Shown here piece after piece: positions 46,889 to 61,196 of a DNA stretch of 64,000 nucleotides. Made by a program: the position numbers and the translations under genes. The stretch covers positions 1,845,378-1,909,377 of the forward strand of contig LR746264.1 of the NCBI GenBank assembly GCA_902729315.2. Reading direction: 5' to 3'. Position 1 is the stretch's first letter. Each line of letters begins with the position of its first letter. Origin of the DNA: Spirodela intermedia (taxonomy: Eukaryota > Streptophyta > Magnoliopsida > Alismatales > Araceae). The notes beneath the pieces were generated by a model that was not told the origin of the DNA, did no database searches, and saw only the letters and a program-made list of their open reading frames with translations.

Positions 46889-49800
46889 TCACAGAGAAAT
46901 AATCGGGCCCTGATCTTTCTCCCTCGCCGAGTCAACGAGCCAGAGAACAACTCTCTGGGCAATCTCATTGTAAGCCTCAGCCGCTTCCGAGGACGGCGCC
47001 GACACAACAATCGGACTTCCTTCATCTGAGCTGCTCCTTATCTCCACTTCCAGAGGTATCTGAATCAGAGTAAAACATTTCAAAGGCTCCGTCAGGGAAG
47101 TGACCCGATTGTTAACTCCAAGAAATTCATCCCTCTATATACTTTATATCTCTTCATTTTTCTCTAGATTTATAGCTGAAGGAAGCGGATAAATAGTCCG
47201 GAACTGCAATGAATCAACAAGAAAGAAAAGAGTAATCGGATTAAGATGTGACATAGATAAAAAATCAGTATTTTATCTATTTACATCTTTATTTTTTCAA
47301 GATTTATAGATGGAGGAAGAGAACAGAAGGCTGATGAATCATAAAATCGAAAGAAAAACAATAAAACTGGATAAAAGTTGTTGTGATATTTAGGAGCCGT
47401 TCTTCAACTGTTCTTGCATGATTCATGAGACAGATTATAAAATGTTCACTAGACATCAGCATGCATTGGTGGCCTTTTCGGTTGGATTCAAACAAGGTTT
47501 TAAATAAATTGGATGAGAAGAAGTGGGTCGCAAGAAACAATTTACCTCGAATTAAGTTGAATATTAAAATCGTTTGGGCGATAAAACTGACTAAATACCT
47601 CGCCGAGAAATTCCATGCCCATCTCCTCGGCCGTCTTGCGGGCCCCACCGTGCCCAAATATATATGTCTTCTCTCGGCAGTGAGGGCACTTAAAGCAGCT
47701 CATGTTCTCTATCAACCCCAGAATCTGCCAGGGCACAAAAATACTGAATTACTTCGGATAGATAGATAGATAAATGCAAGGTTCAAATACGGTCAACGCA
47801 GAAAATTTTGATACTTTCCCTTGCATCCCCCCAGTCAGAAGGACCACAGAATGGAAAAGCACATATTTTGGAATTATTTAATTAAAATATAGAAACTACG
47901 ATACAAAGATGGGGTTGAATAATAAACAGTGTAATGAGTTGGTCAACGCACATAGAACCAAGGAGAGCATTACACTTATGGGCATCACAACAGAAAAAAT
48001 AAAAAGAGGAATAATGCCAAGTATGTGATTAGAACAAGTAAGCTTAACTGGATAGGTTTGACTAGATTGATATAATATGTTGGGCAAGAAGTAAATCACA
48101 AATAATGAATAATAAATATACTTACAGGTATTTGTACTTTTCGGAACATATTTGCACCCCTTCGGGCATCGATCAGTGCAATGTCTTGAGGAGTTGAAAC
48201 GATCAAAGCGCCTAGCGTGTCAAAGATGTAAACAGACGATTAATTGATAGCCCTGAGGTGAATCAAACCGGACCAGCTGCTTAAAAACCACATACTTAAA
48301 ATAAAAATAATTCGCCATTAGTCTTTTATGTGATTCAATGGAATGAAAGAAAAAAAAGGAAGAAATGATTGAAAATTTATCTCAAGTGTTGGCATCAATG
48401 TCACTGGGGATTTGAAGGAGATTCTAGATGATTTTTCTGATTTAAGAAGATAAAGAATCTAGATATCAATAAAAAATAGAGAATTGGATGACAGTGAACA
48501 TTTTTAAATATGATCGTTGACAAAGATTGATCTACTAAGGTATGATCCACCAGAGTTAACTAAAATCGACTTTTTAAAAAATTAGCATTAATCTGAATAG
48601 TAATGTTACGAAGAAAGAATACCTTTCTCAACCAGCAAAGAAAAAAACTAAGAGAGAAAAATATAGACCATAGTCCAAGGTGAATATCATTTTCCAACCA
48701 ATCATCATCAGCAACGCAGAAGGTGGAGTCATTGTGTTCATCAGAAAACTTCACCGCAACAAGGCTACAAGATCCAAGCCGAAATGAACACGATCCTGAC
48801 TGCTACAGTGAGGTGATATTTAATTTTAATGCCAACACCCAGTTCGTCTAATAGTGAAAGAATATTTTTCTGGAAAATGAGACCATTTTTGGTGATTTTA
48901 ATTTAAATATTATGAGATCCTTGCTTAGAAAAAATCAAAAAGGACAGAGGATGCATGATTACCAGATAATCGCAATCTCTGAGAGATAGTCAGCTGTGTA
49001 TCACCAGTGCCAGGAGGCATATCTATAACTAGTATATCTAGCTCACCCCAAGCAACCCCCCTGGTCAACTTTTCAAGAGCGCTCATTACCTGCAAGGATG
49101 AAAAATCCAATAAATTCATGTGAGAAATCCACTTTGATATGAGAAAAATAGCGCCCCGAAAAAGACTACTGAAATCAATGCACTACATACCCAGATACAT
49201 GTATTTTCTAAAAATGGACTACCACAAAATATTTGGGTGTTAAATATTTTTTGGCATTCAACAAGATATGGTCAAATAAGGAAATAACCAAAACTTTGGG
49301 CAGGTAACTGGAAACTCAGTCAAACCATAACAAGATGAATTCAACTGGATCTTCTTTCTTGGCCGTTGGACCAATCTGCTGAACTCAGGGAGGTAATCAG
49401 GCAGAAGAAAACAAAGAGGAGGTTCTCGTTCTGATGTGCTTTAGGCCATAAAAGATGAGCCCTAGCCGCCTACAGCATCCCCATAATAGAACAAGCAAGG
49501 AAAGGAAAAGAAAATGGGAAACAGATGTCCTTTTGCTAAGTTGGCCACAGCACATGCCTCATGATCTGTAGTCTATGTTCCTGTAGACTGAGATTTTCCT
49601 AATTACAACGCCAGATTGAACAGGGACAAACTAAGATGTGAGATTGAACGCATGGGCCTGCTCTACCACTCGGTTGGTCTCTGTTGAATGGTCCCATTAC
49701 ACAATTTGATTCCAGAATTCATGTTCACAGTCCCAGCTTGGAGGTATTACAGTAATCCACCATGTAAAAGGGGTAAGTTAAAATATATCATTAACTAGAT

Positions 49801-52800
49801 GCCTTACTCGACGCACTAAATAAACAGTTTATTCATTTTCCCCCCTTCTTTCCTCTCATTTTCAATGGTTCCCATGTTAGCAATTATCACTCTTATTTGC
49901 TTTTCATTTTCTTTGACTTTTTATTTACCCTGAATGCCTTTCATCATTATCTTCTTTTGTTTCCTAACCGGATCTGGGTCCAGGAAGTCAAGTGCTAATG
50001 AATGAGAATGGAGAGGATATCAGGATCCTGTGCGTCAAGCATATTACCCAAGATCCAGTATAACAGAGAAGGAAAACTTCCTCAAGGCAGACATAATTTT
50101 CTATATTACATGCCATCATGGACAATAAAAGTGCCCTTAGTGAAATACCAGGAAAGATATAGGACTGGTGGCTTAGGACAGGTGCAGAACAAACTAGAAG
50201 AAAATCACACCAGAAATGTAAGAGAGAGAGTTAAAGCAAAACATAAACAAGGATGCCAATGAAAGTGATCGGAGAAACAGGAAGAAAACAAGATTATAAG
50301 CGAAAGTAATTCATACGATATGCAAATGGGACCCAGATTTTGAAACCAGGCTACCTCCTATGCCTCCCTAATACAATGTTTTATTAATGCACTCGTCTGA
50401 GAGAGTTATGAGCCAGCAGTCTAAGCAAAACTTTACAAACCTCAGCTCAGGTCATCCCTCAGGTAGATGCCCAATGTTTACTACATTGGAAACCTGCGTA
50501 ATCATGGAGTCAGGCGTCAAGTTGACTCTGAAAAGGAAGCTAGAACTACGGTCTTCACCACTGTAATGGCATGGGCACCGAAGCAAATCCTAATTCAAAT
50601 ATTGATGGAGAAACCTTTTGACCAATTAATGTATAGATTCAACGACTGATCGATCTGAAATGTGGAATGTGGTTTGACTCCCTGGGAAAATCATTGCGGA
50701 TCACATTATTGCTGAAAATTCATTAAAGTAGAGCCCAATAACAGGAGAATTAACTTTTTGAATTGATGGAAGGATACACTGGACAAAGCTCTAGGATAAA
50801 ATAGGACCCTTAAAATTTATAAGAGAGTGAAGTCTAAGAAAAAAAAAGTGAACATAGAAGTATTTAGCATTAAAAGCGCCTAAGATCTGCATACATTGAA
50901 TAAATCTAGATTATTGAATACCAAAACTCCACATCTAAGAGAGAACGAAGATAAAATAAAAGCCGCACAAGCAACTTTCTGGATTAAAAGCACCTTAAAT
51001 CTGTAGCCACAAGGCCATGCCAGATCTAACACTAACATGGGACGCTTTTAAGTCAAAGAGGAAAATAGCACACATCATTTATGAGAATAATAACCAAGAA
51101 ACACGCATTAAAAAACATGTGAAGTCGTCCAAGTGAATGTTTTTCACGTTTAACATCTACAAGAGTGTTGTGTTGCCAAATAACCACTGCTAGACCCACC
51201 AAAAGAAAATAGCTAAAAACTTATAGGAATAATTTCAAATACAAAAGAAAAGGCATTTCCAGAAAGTAATTTACAAGAATAGTATTTGAGAATAGGGACA
51301 TACCATAGGTCCTCTCCACACAACTGGAGCATCCTTACCTATGAGAAACCCAATTGACATACACCACACATCATGGTTCTTCATAGGAATCATCTTCATG
51401 TCTGTGTAAAAAGGCAAAGTTCACTTCATTGATGAATCGTCCGATATGAAGTCTATATGCCAAATGTCAACGCTTATTCAAACTCTCAATATCTCTAGAT
51501 AGGTGATGTCGTGCAGCTAGCAAGAAAAGATTGCAACACAATACTGTATTCTACAATAATATAGCCATATATGCTAGACGCTTACATTGGGTCAAGATTC
51601 GAGGAAACATTTGTATTTCCCCATGATTAGACAGATACAGTATGATTTTAACACCATAAAAATTTATCAGAAAAGTTAATAGTAAGTAGAAGACCAGCGT
51701 TTGCAACAACATATCTTAGCAATCGGAAAAACAAATGGATTATTTAGACGCGTGATCAATAAATATCCGTAAATTTATCCTCATCTTCGAAGGATGTACA
51801 GTACAAGTGAAAGACAACAGAGAGTATTGTTTTCATATCAAAGGTACTGGAAATGAATGAGTGATGAAAGCTTTGTTAGATTAAGAATATGAGACTACTG
51901 TCTCGGGCAAATGGTGATAAAGACGAGAAAAGTGGCATCCTGATGACAACAGATTAAATGTGTAAGCAGAAAACAGGAGGTGGGTATTGGTGCTGACTGT
52001 GGCATCCTCTGGGAAATTGGGCTGTCATTCTTTCCATGAAGATGATCAACAAACAGCAGCCTTGTTAGAATAGGACCTTATGACTCAGAAAGATTGCTCA
52101 TCTCTCTGTTGTTTTTCATAATGCTGAATCAGGTCATGAGCATAGCTGAGAACTGAACACCTTGAGTATGCCTTCAAGACTGAAACAGATTTGCCTGCTC
52201 CCCAAAAGCACCCATGACAAGAGCTCGAGTTTTCTAAGATATTCACTACAATCTGCCTGAATTACTAATAATAGCATTGGGTAGCTATGAAAAACGTGAC
52301 AGTAAAAATCAAATCTATTCATTTTAACGTCAAAACAAAAAATGAACTTCTAGATTATTGGAGACTATTTCTCGCTCAATTTCATATAAGAAACTAAATT
52401 GTATTCATTTCTTAAATCTAAGTTTCCTTCAGGGTTTCTCTCCCATGGAGGGAAAAGAATTCGTGTTGTGGTATAGTTCAGAAACAGAAAGGCAGGGTTC
52501 AGGTGCTAGAATCAGTCTCCTCAGTAATCCAATCAGACTAGGAATTTCTGAACCTGGTCGAATGAGTAGTTTACTGTCTGATTCACGCACAGTTCAAAAT
52601 AAGATGAATTCAATGTGCATTCAGCACAATGAACTCCATCCATGGAGCAGCTAGCTAGGAAAGAATGAGATGCCGTATTAAATTAGAGAAGAAAATATAT
52701 AAGCCACAGAAGACACGCAGAAGCAGTAGCAGCCTGGAGTTGTGAACTGGGTCTCCCACATCCGATGAAAAACAGCCTGTTTCCACTTCGTTCTTTCGTA

Positions 52801-54842
52801 TCTTTCCTTCTACCTATCACTAGGAAACATCCTGAGACAGTGTGAGTTCACTTGTTCATAGTTTGTTCGTCAGGCCATGCAACCCAAAAGCAATTAACTA
52901 CAAGTTGCGTAGAACTGTCTTTATAATCACATGATTATTCGAATAAATAATAGATTGGAAGCCTGAAATCCCGAAGATGGAGATGGCAGATAGAAGAGGG
53001 GACCTACTCTCTCTCCCCTATGCGAGTCTCTTCTGAGTAAGAGCTCAGCATGAATAAGTCCCATTATGATCAGATCATGTTCTCAACAGCTTGACTTCAA
53101 ACAGAGAACATCACGAATCACCATCGCTTGTTCAGCCGAGTTACAAGCTTAAATTCGAGCTATCTGTATGCTGTTGAGCGTCCATAGTTGCTCCATTATT
53201 CACGTCATTCTATTCACATTTGACTTAATCAACCAAAAAATAATGCGAAAAGGATTGAGCTCATTGGAAAATCGCCAATAGGTATTGAGAAAAGAATTAA
53301 CAAGGCAATGAGGCTAGGTCTTCAGTGAACCAAGGATACAAATAAGATGATTCATAATATCAATCTATGTTGGGAAGCTATCATCGTACTTCAAGTCACA
53401 AAATATTAGAATTTTTTTTCAAGCAAATCCAGGAGAAAAATAATACCATCAACTTACATAGGGACTAAACTTGAAATCATTGCAATATATTTTGCGATGA
53501 GTGTCATAAGTTGCATACTAATAAAGTAAATTATGTAGGGGGTAACACGAAATCATGAAGATATATTTTGTGAGGAGAATCACAAGCTGTATACTAATAA
53601 AGTAAATTAAGTAGGGGGTAACATGAAATCATGAAGATATATTTTGTGAGGGAGCATCACAAATTATCCATTAATGAACTTAAAAAAACGAGAATACATG
53701 AGACAACCACAGATATATTAGTGGATCTGAACAATGACCAGTATATCAGAAACAGAGACAAGATTAAGAAGTGAGGAGAAGAAAGCACAGGGAGACAATA
53801 ATATTGGCCAACTGTGATGTGCTCGAAGAATGAGACCTTCATTCACTTCTGGCTTCCCTTCAAGCTTCATCAAGGTAGGTATGGACGGCCCATAGACATC
53901 AGCATCCAGTAAACCGACCTTCAGTTTACATGTTTTAGCAAGTGCCACGGCCAAATTAACTGCCAGAACAAGGAAACTTCATCGTATGAACACAAAATCC
54001 GGTGAAATATTACCACATAATTACCTCAAAATCTGGTGATATTTTAATTCCATCATCTTGAACTAAAATTAATGAACAGATGCTTTTAATCGCCCAGTAT
54101 TTCAACATCAAAGTAAATTGGAAATATTTTCAAAAAATTCATGAAGAAACTATGCATTGGAACAACCCAGAAACACTGAAGCACCAGTCAAACGCTGGTA
54201 CTCGACAATTGGGCACTTCTTATTCACGGTGATCGATGACATTTAGATAGAACACTCTCAGAAATCATGATGCCGCAGATGGTGATGTAACTTGAACAGG
54301 GCACCATAAACTAGCGTAAGAATGAACAAAAATATCAGAAAACCACACGAAAACGGCAATGAGAGGGATGCACGCAAATCCCGTCTAGACGCGCAGGACA
54401 GCGTTAGTCACAATTAAGTCCATAATGTATGTGGCATTCGAGTCATCTTCTCCAACGTCAAATTTTTTTAAATTCACAGACCTGCAGTCGTGGACTTGCC
54501 AACGCCGCCTTTCCCAGACGCCACCGCAATGATATCTTTGATCCCCTCTATGGAAGCGCTCTTCCTGCTGCCGCCGCCGCCACTGGCGGGTTCCATTCTG
54601 TCGTTCGGGCGGTGCCCATCTGCGGCCCCGTGGGCTCCTCTGACACCACTCCATCTCCACCCCTGCAGATTCCGACTTCCATATCAGGGCATACAGAGGA
54701 AACAACAGCGGCCCCTTGCTGCCACCAAGCTTAGAGTGTGTAGAGAATCGATTCAAACATTGTTCAAAGCTTCTACGGTGGGAATCCCAGAATAGGGTTT
54801 CAGGCGATCCAATGGGAGCGCCAAGCTTCTTCTCAAACCCAT
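46889..54842 (-). CDS. INDH: INDH, mitochondrial P-loop Fe-S carrier for complex I assembly (NUBPL/Ind1 family)
   Basis: Mrp/NBP35-family ATPase that delivers [4Fe-4S] clusters to respiratory complex I in mitochondria. Eight minus-strand exons: 54842-54777, 54662-54482, 53959-53837, 51401-51304, 49089-48963, 48211-48126, 47724-47599 and 47059-46889. All are GT/AG and in phase, giving 325 residues, close to human [15 protein letters not shown] (71-80) is the deviant Walker A loop. DADVYGPS (101-108), [10 protein letters not shown] (177-186) and [15 protein letters not shown] are family signatures. CPHC (240-243) is the CxxC that holds the bridging cluster. The C-terminal [15 protein letters not shown] matches the family. 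Exon 1 encodes [15 protein letters not shown], an Arg/Leu presequence fitting mitochondrial import; this exon is the least certain. M45 in exon 2 would give a protein without presequence. Introns 3 and 4 exceed 2 kb. HCF101 was excluded because it has extra N- and C-terminal domains. Confidence 0.92.
53459..53660. repeat. tandem repeat, about 75-bp unit, in INDH intron 3
   Basis: Two good units and one partial unit contain 'gaaatcatgaagatatattt' and 'actaataaagtaaatta'. They lie inside the 2.4-kb intron between exons 3 and 4. Non-coding. Confidence 0.8.
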
Positions 54843-54930
54843 TGCAGCATCTGCTGAAGTCCTCTCCTCGTCCTCGTCGATGCTTCCCGTTTTACCAACT
54901 TATACCCCGTTCAACTACCTGAAAACTAGA

Positions 54931-54946
54931 ATATATATATATTTAT
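54931..54946 (-). promoter_or_regulatory. TATA-box candidate of INDH
   Basis: The minus strand reads ATAAATATATATATAT about 90-105 bp upstream of the proposed INDH start at 54842. Spacing is compatible with a short leader. It could also be a simple AT repeat. Confidence 0.4.
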
Positions 54947-56400
54947 GCACTTTTTAATAGTTATCAGACATGCATAACAAAATCATGGGCATGCATAACG
55001 GGCTGATATTTTTTATAAAGTAATTAATTTTCTAGATTTCTACAAAAACTCCTATTGTTAAAATTTTAAATATTTCATAAAATAAAATAAACTTTAATTT
55101 TTGGTATCAATCATAAATAGGTATAACACGGAATCATACATATACATCAATAGTCCCACATCATATTCAACAACTGATTAATTATGTATAGTATCCGGAT
55201 AACTGATTAAATTTGCTCATAAATCATAGTCAAAGGTTTATGAACCATAGTCCTAATTTACTCCATTTTATCATAGGTATAATGAGATAAAAATATAGGA
55301 ATAACTATATCATCACAAAGAAATGCATGCCTTACAAGAATATATAGAGGAGCAACTCTTTATGCAATGGTGGAGAGATATTGAGACAACTAAGGAAAGT
55401 TCTACAAAGCGGTTAAAAGAAACAGGCTTTAGGCTTCCATTGATGGCATTCCAAAACCCAATCCTAATAAACATGAATCTTTTTGTTATAAGTTGATGAA
55501 TAATGAAATCAAAGATACATGTAACTCATGAAATCATCACAACCTAAGAATGCTCATGAAATATGAGATTCCCAAACCACAAAAATGGCAGACTCCATGA
55601 CCTAGTGAGGCTTTTCTGGTCATGAAAAACCTTGGAAAAAACTATTGATTTACATTGGTTGTTTTCAGGATACGCAATGCCCACTAGTAGAAAGTATTTT
55701 TGGGTTGAAGAAAATAGACTTCAGGCTTCCATTGATGGCATTTGAAAACCCAACCCTAATAAACATGATCTTACTATTATAAGTTGATGAATCATAAATT
55801 CAAAGATCCATGTAATTTATGAAATTATTACAACCTAAGAATTACTTATGAAATATGAGATTCTCAAACCACAAAAATGGCAGATTCCATGTCCTAGTGA
55901 AGCTTTTCTGGTCATGAAAAACCTTAGAAAATATTGATTTTGATTTTTTTCAAGATACTCAAATTCCCACTAGTAGAAAGTTTTTTGGGCTAATTAGGGT
56001 TTAAATAGTTAATGACATGGGACATATTCACTAAAAATTGGAAGCAACCAAGAAAGTGAAAGCTTAGAGTTCCTTGGTGTGTTAATCAATTAAGAGTTTC
56101 AAAATGGCTTGTATAGATTATTATGGGTTTAGTCATAATTCTAACTTCTATTCAAGTGAAGCAACAAGTATTGTCTAATATTAAAATATAGTTTTAAAAA
56201 TAAGTTATCTCATGCATAAATGTAGGGATATAAGTCAAAATAATTAAACCTATGAAGAATGATAATAACATGGAATTTTTTAGGCTAAATGTCATTTTCA
56301 TTTCTCTAAACTTCTTTTCTACTTCATTAGGATTTATAATAAGTAATAAGAGAAAACATGCTTAACCAAAAAAACTGAAGAGATCTCACATGTAATTTAT
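54947..56400. other. AT-rich intergenic region with a large tandem duplication
   Basis: Upstream spacer of INDH up to the copia element. No gene recognised apart from the duplication listed separately. Confidence 0.55.
55418..56000. repeat. 290-bp-offset tandem duplication
   Basis: 'ggcttccattgatggcatt' appears near 55433 and 55723. It is followed in both copies by 'cctaataaacatga', 'aaaccacaaaaatggcaga', 'gcttttctggtcatgaaaaa' and 'cccactagtagaaagt' in the same order. Frames are broken in both copies. The source is unknown; it could be a fragment of an older transposon. Confidence 0.85.
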
Positions 56401-56623
56401 TGTCAAGATGTACTTAATAACTTGTATACCTTACATGTTTACATATATGTCCTCATGTACCTTTCATTTCGTGTTACATCAGTACGTCTAAAACCTTCTA
56501 GGGACTTGATATGAATAGTAGATCCTACTCTCCTTGTAAATAGTTTTTGAAAAATAAAATTTGAGTTCTTCCACAAGTGTTGCATGCCTATCAAACTCTA
56601 AACTATGTGTTATCTCGACTACA
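56401..56623 (+). repeat. 5' LTR of the copia element
   Basis: Begins TGTCAAGATG and ends in CTACA directly before the primer-binding site. It aligns along its length with 61197-61423. Shared blocks include 'ctaaaaccttctaggga' and 'ctctccttgtaaatagtttt'. By-eye divergence between the LTRs is roughly 15%, mostly C/T and G/A changes. Confidence 0.88.
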
Positions 56624-56637
56624 TGGTACTGGAGTAA
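56624..56637 (+). other. copia primer-binding site
   Basis: TGGTACTGGAGTAA resembles TGGTATCAGAGC, the initiator-methionine tRNA site usual in plant copia elements. It follows the LTR without a gap. Confidence 0.55.
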
Positions 56638-56939
56638 TTCTAAGATTTTAAACCCTATTTTTCAGCACTGTCACAATTGACGTTGCTTTGTCGGCGTTCT
56701 CTCCATCGTTTGTTAGAGTTACCAGCATTGTACACTTCTGACAAGAGATCTTCTCCTTTGCTATGTTTCTTTCAAAGTGAATTCACGTGCGATAGTTACA
56801 TTTCTTTGCTTCCACACTAATTTACTGATTTGTTACTATTCTTGCACCATTTTTCCTTGTCTCTATTGAGATTTGTTCTCGAATTTGTTATGTTCATGAA
56901 TTTGGACATCCTCTTTAAATAGAGAATGTGGGAAACAAT

Positions 56940-59900
56940 TCTTCATCATCTTGGGGATCCAACGTCCACAAGGGAAGTTATTCTTGGTCCAAGTGGTCCA
57001 AGATTACTCATAGAACTTCCTGCAATTCTTGTAGAGTTCAAATTGATTGGGATATAATTTAATTCAATGGTTATAATATGTTCAAGAGGTATTGACTAGA
57101 AGAGGGATGTTACATCATCTAATTGAGGAGAAATTGGATCCATTGTCTCAAGAATTTCGTAGATGGAAGAAGATGCATTAATCAAAACCTAGCTTTGGGG
57201 AACAATGATTCCTCAAATTAGTTGAGATTTTTTCTTTCTATCTACAATCAAAGATTTGTGAGAAATAGTTCACATAAAATTCTCACAAAGAAACAATGAG
57301 GCACATTTATATGAGCTTGAGACAAAACTCATGTCCACAATTCAAGGAAATACATTTGTGATGGAATATGCAAGATAATTGAAAATTTTATTGTAGGAAA
57401 TTGATTATTATCTTAGTACTGATACATAAAAACCTATATAAATTATTGTCCTATGTCATTTTATGAAATGAAGAAGAGTATTTAAATTTTTTATTAGACT
57501 TAATTTTTGTTTTTGATTAAGTCAAACAACAAATTTTGAGTCAGGAAAGGAAATATGATTTGGATGAAGTTATTTCCATCATTTTGAATGAGGAAAGTCA
57601 TCAAAAATTAATGTTGTCAGTGCCTGAAGTTGATAATATTACATTTATGATTAAATAGGGAGAAATTATAAAGAAAGCCTTAGATCAAGCTAAACAGCCC
57701 TAACATGGCCAAGGAAGAAATCAGATGACTAATTTTCGTGATAATATGTGGTGTACATATTGCATGAAAGCTCGTCACACTAGAGAATATATTGTAAACT
57801 ACATGATAAGTCACAAAATTTTGGTATTGAAAAATACGACAGTCAAGCACATCTGGCAGCAGGATTATCGACTAGTCAGCCCTCATATTCTTAAATCAGT
57901 CAACATTCTTCTTCACCTCAGATTGAGGATATAGAGTGACTTCAAATTGAATTAGAAAAATTGAAGTCGACAATGACACAATTCTCATCAATTCAACTTG
58001 GTATGTTTCACCTCTCTCTTGGAGTTTGAGTCTCTTCTAGAGATATTTTTAATAATTGGGTAGTGGACTCAAGAGCAATGGACCACATGAGTAACTCCAG
58101 GCTTTTCACTAAATACAACCCCTATTCTAGTGACAAAAAAGTGACTACTATAGATATATCTTTTTTAACCGTTCCAAGTATAGGAGACATTAGACTTAAA
58201 CCTTTTAGGGTTCTTACTAATGTTATTCATGTCCCCAAGTTATTTATAAACCTCATTTCAGTTAAGAAACTTGTTAGAGATTCACCTTGTCATGTCTTTT
58301 TTGATGAAGATGTTTATGTCATATTTGATAAGATACATCATTAGAGGATTGGAGTTACTAGAGAGCGTGAAGGTCTTTATCTTCTAGAAGAATTGAGTCA
58401 AACACATCTAGTGGAAATAGATTAATCTCTAGAACCTCTTGGAAATGTCCTTAAGATACGATTACTTCACCAATAGATGAAACATCCATCCTTTAACACT
58501 TTAAAAATAGTTTTTCTTACTTTATTTCAAAATTTGTCATTTGACACTTAAATATAATGTGTGTGAACTTTCTAAACACACAAGTACTTCATTTCAATCT
58601 TAAGAGGAAAGTAGTGATATTCATTTGTTCCTAATTCATATTGGCATTTGGGGACCATGTCCCATTAATGACATTCGTGGTAATAAATGATTTGTCACTT
58701 TCATTAATGATTGTACAAGATGTATGTGGGTCTTTCTTCTCAAACAAAAATCCGATGTGTGTGATGTTCTAAAATTTTTTTGTGTCATGATAAAAAAATA
58801 ATTTGACACGTATTAAAAATTTCAGATTTGATAATGTTAAAGAGTATTTTAGCCAAAATCTGAATTTATACTTTCAGATAGAGGGCATCATATATGAATC
58901 CTCTTGTGTCTATACCTCACAGCATAATGGTTTAGCTAATAGAAAAAATTGTAATCTTTAGAAGTTACTCGATCAATTTTATTTCAACATCATGTACCTA
59001 AAGTTTTTTGAGAAGCGATTGTTCTAACAACCATATACTTCATCAACCAATTGCCATTTAGAACCTCAAGCTTCCACAGCCTATTAGATTTATTAGCCAC
59101 ATTTTTTCCAAACTATCAACTTAAAATTAGGCTAGAACCTAAGACATTTGGTTGTGTCTCTTTTGTTCATGTTCATAATCAAGCCAAAGGCAAACTATAA
59201 CCGAGATCACTTAAATGTGTATTTCTTGGTTATGCTACCAATCAAAAGCAATACAAATGTTACCACCCTCCTTCTAGAATTTTTTTTTATTTCATTGGAT
59301 GTTACATTTCATGAATCTGATTCTTAGTTTAAAGAATCTCCATCTAGTGATCAGCATATATTTTCTACAGCTCATATGAATCAACATGTAAAGTCTTCAT
59401 TCTCATCTTCAACTAGTAACCTATTCATTCCCATTTCAGTCCTTGAAATACCCAGTCCTATATTGAATTTGCTTCCTGAAAACCTAAGGTTTGGCAAGGT
59501 TTATTCTAGGCGAGAGGAAATTCATGATTCACCAAAAATCTCAAATTTTGATCTGATCGTAGAAAATATACAACCATTAACATCTCCTTCATTTGTTGAT
59601 CTTGCAATCCTACCTCATGATTTATTTCCCATTGCCCTGCGCAAACCTATAAGAGTGTACAAAAACACTCTTGTAACCAGCTGCCAATTTCTTATCTTAT
59701 CATAATCTTTCTTCACCCTATCAATCATTCTTTGCATCCTTAGACACCATTACCATTCCAAAAAATCTTTCCGAGGTTCTATCCAATCCTAAATGGAAAC
59801 AAGTCACAGATGATGACATGAGAGCTCTTACAAAAAATAAACATGAATAATGGAATTATTGCAAGATAAGAAGATTATTGGTTGCAAATGGGTGTACATA

Positions 59901-61180
59901 GTGAAATATAAATCAGATGGTTTAATTGAGATGTATAAAGCTTGACTGGTGGCTGAGGGTTATACACAAATATATGGAATAGATTATCAAGAGACTTTTG
60001 CACCAGTGTCCAAAATGAATATAGTCTATTTTTTATTATCCTTGGTAGTAATTTTCAGTTGAAATATTCAACAATTTGATGTTAAAAATGTATTCTTGTA
60101 TGGTGATTTGGTTGAAAAAGTCTACATGACTCTCCCACCAAGATATGAGGGCAATCATTCCTCTAATCTTGTTTGTAAGTTAAAGAAATCCTTTTATGGC
60201 CTCAAATAGTCTCCACATGCATGGTTTGAAAGGTTTATAGTAGTAAAAAAAAAATTGAACTACAACTAAAGTAATGCTGATCACACATTATTTTTTAAAC
60301 ACTCTTATTCAAGGGGAGTTACAATTCTATTTGTTTATGTTGATTATATTATTATCATAGGAAATGATGAAGAGGAGATCCAAAACTATTATTTGACCCA
60401 ACAGTTTGATGTCAAGACTTTGAGACGACTCAAATATTTTTTTAAGAATAGAAGTGGGACATTCTTTTAAAAGTATTTTTATTTCTCAACATAAGTACAT
60501 AACAGATTTGTTAACTAAAACAAGGAAATCTGAGTGTAAATCAACCAATTCACCTATTAATCCAAATCAGAAAGTGTGTATGGTAGATGAAGAAATTTTG
60601 ATTGACCGTGAGATGTATCAATGTCTTAATGGTCAACTACTTTATCTAACACACACTCTGACCGAATATCTCATATGTAGTGAGTCTATTGAGTTATTTG
60701 TACATCAACCTAAAGAGTGCTATTTACATGCTGCCTACTAAATGCTACATTATTTGAAAGGTACACTATGAAGAGTTCTTTGTAAATGAAGTAGAAAGAT
60801 AAGGGTTGAAATGTTTACAAATGTTGATTATGTAGGCTCAACAATTGATCGAAGGTCAACCTTCAGTCATCTTACTTTTGTTCATGACATGGAAGAGTAA
60901 AAAATAATATGTAGTTAAGGCTGAACTTTAGGCACTTGTCCAAAGAATATGTGAGTTACTTTGGGTCAAGAACTTAACGAGTTACAAATTCCTTTATTCA
61001 GTCCTATGAACTTACTTAACGAGTTTTCATTTCATCAAAGAGAAACTTGAAGCCAATGTGATTTATATATCATACATTTCAACAAATAATCAATTGACAA
61101 ACATGGTTACTAAAGGCATCTCAAGTACACAACTGTAGAAGATTATTTCCAAGTTAGGAATGGATGACGTCCACTCACTA
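56940..61180 (+). pseudogene. copia gag-pol remnant
   Basis: Protein fragments in order: zinc-knuckle remnant CTYCMKARHTREYI (near 57750; the last Cys of CX2CX4HX4C is lost); protease WVVDSRAMDHMSNS (near 58056; DSGA changed to DSRA); integrase FVTFINDCTRCMWVF (near 58700); RT start NGCxYIVKYKSDGLIE and LVAEGYTQIYGIDYQETFAPV (59885-60010); RT catalytic box LFVYVDYIIIIGND (about 60330; second Asp of YVDD changed to Tyr); RNase H VGSTIDRRSTFSHLTFV (about 60830); and a C-terminal ISTNNQLTNMVTKGISSTQL (61080-61135). Stops, frameshifts and active-site losses show that it cannot encode a working polyprotein. Confidence 0.88.
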
Positions 61181-61181
61181 A

Positions 61182-61196
61182 CTTGAGGGGGAATGT
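61182..61196 (+). other. copia polypurine tract
   Basis: CTTGAGGGGGAATGT-type sequence (ttgagggggaa) lies directly before the 3' LTR, the standard copia plus-strand primer. Confidence 0.75.
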
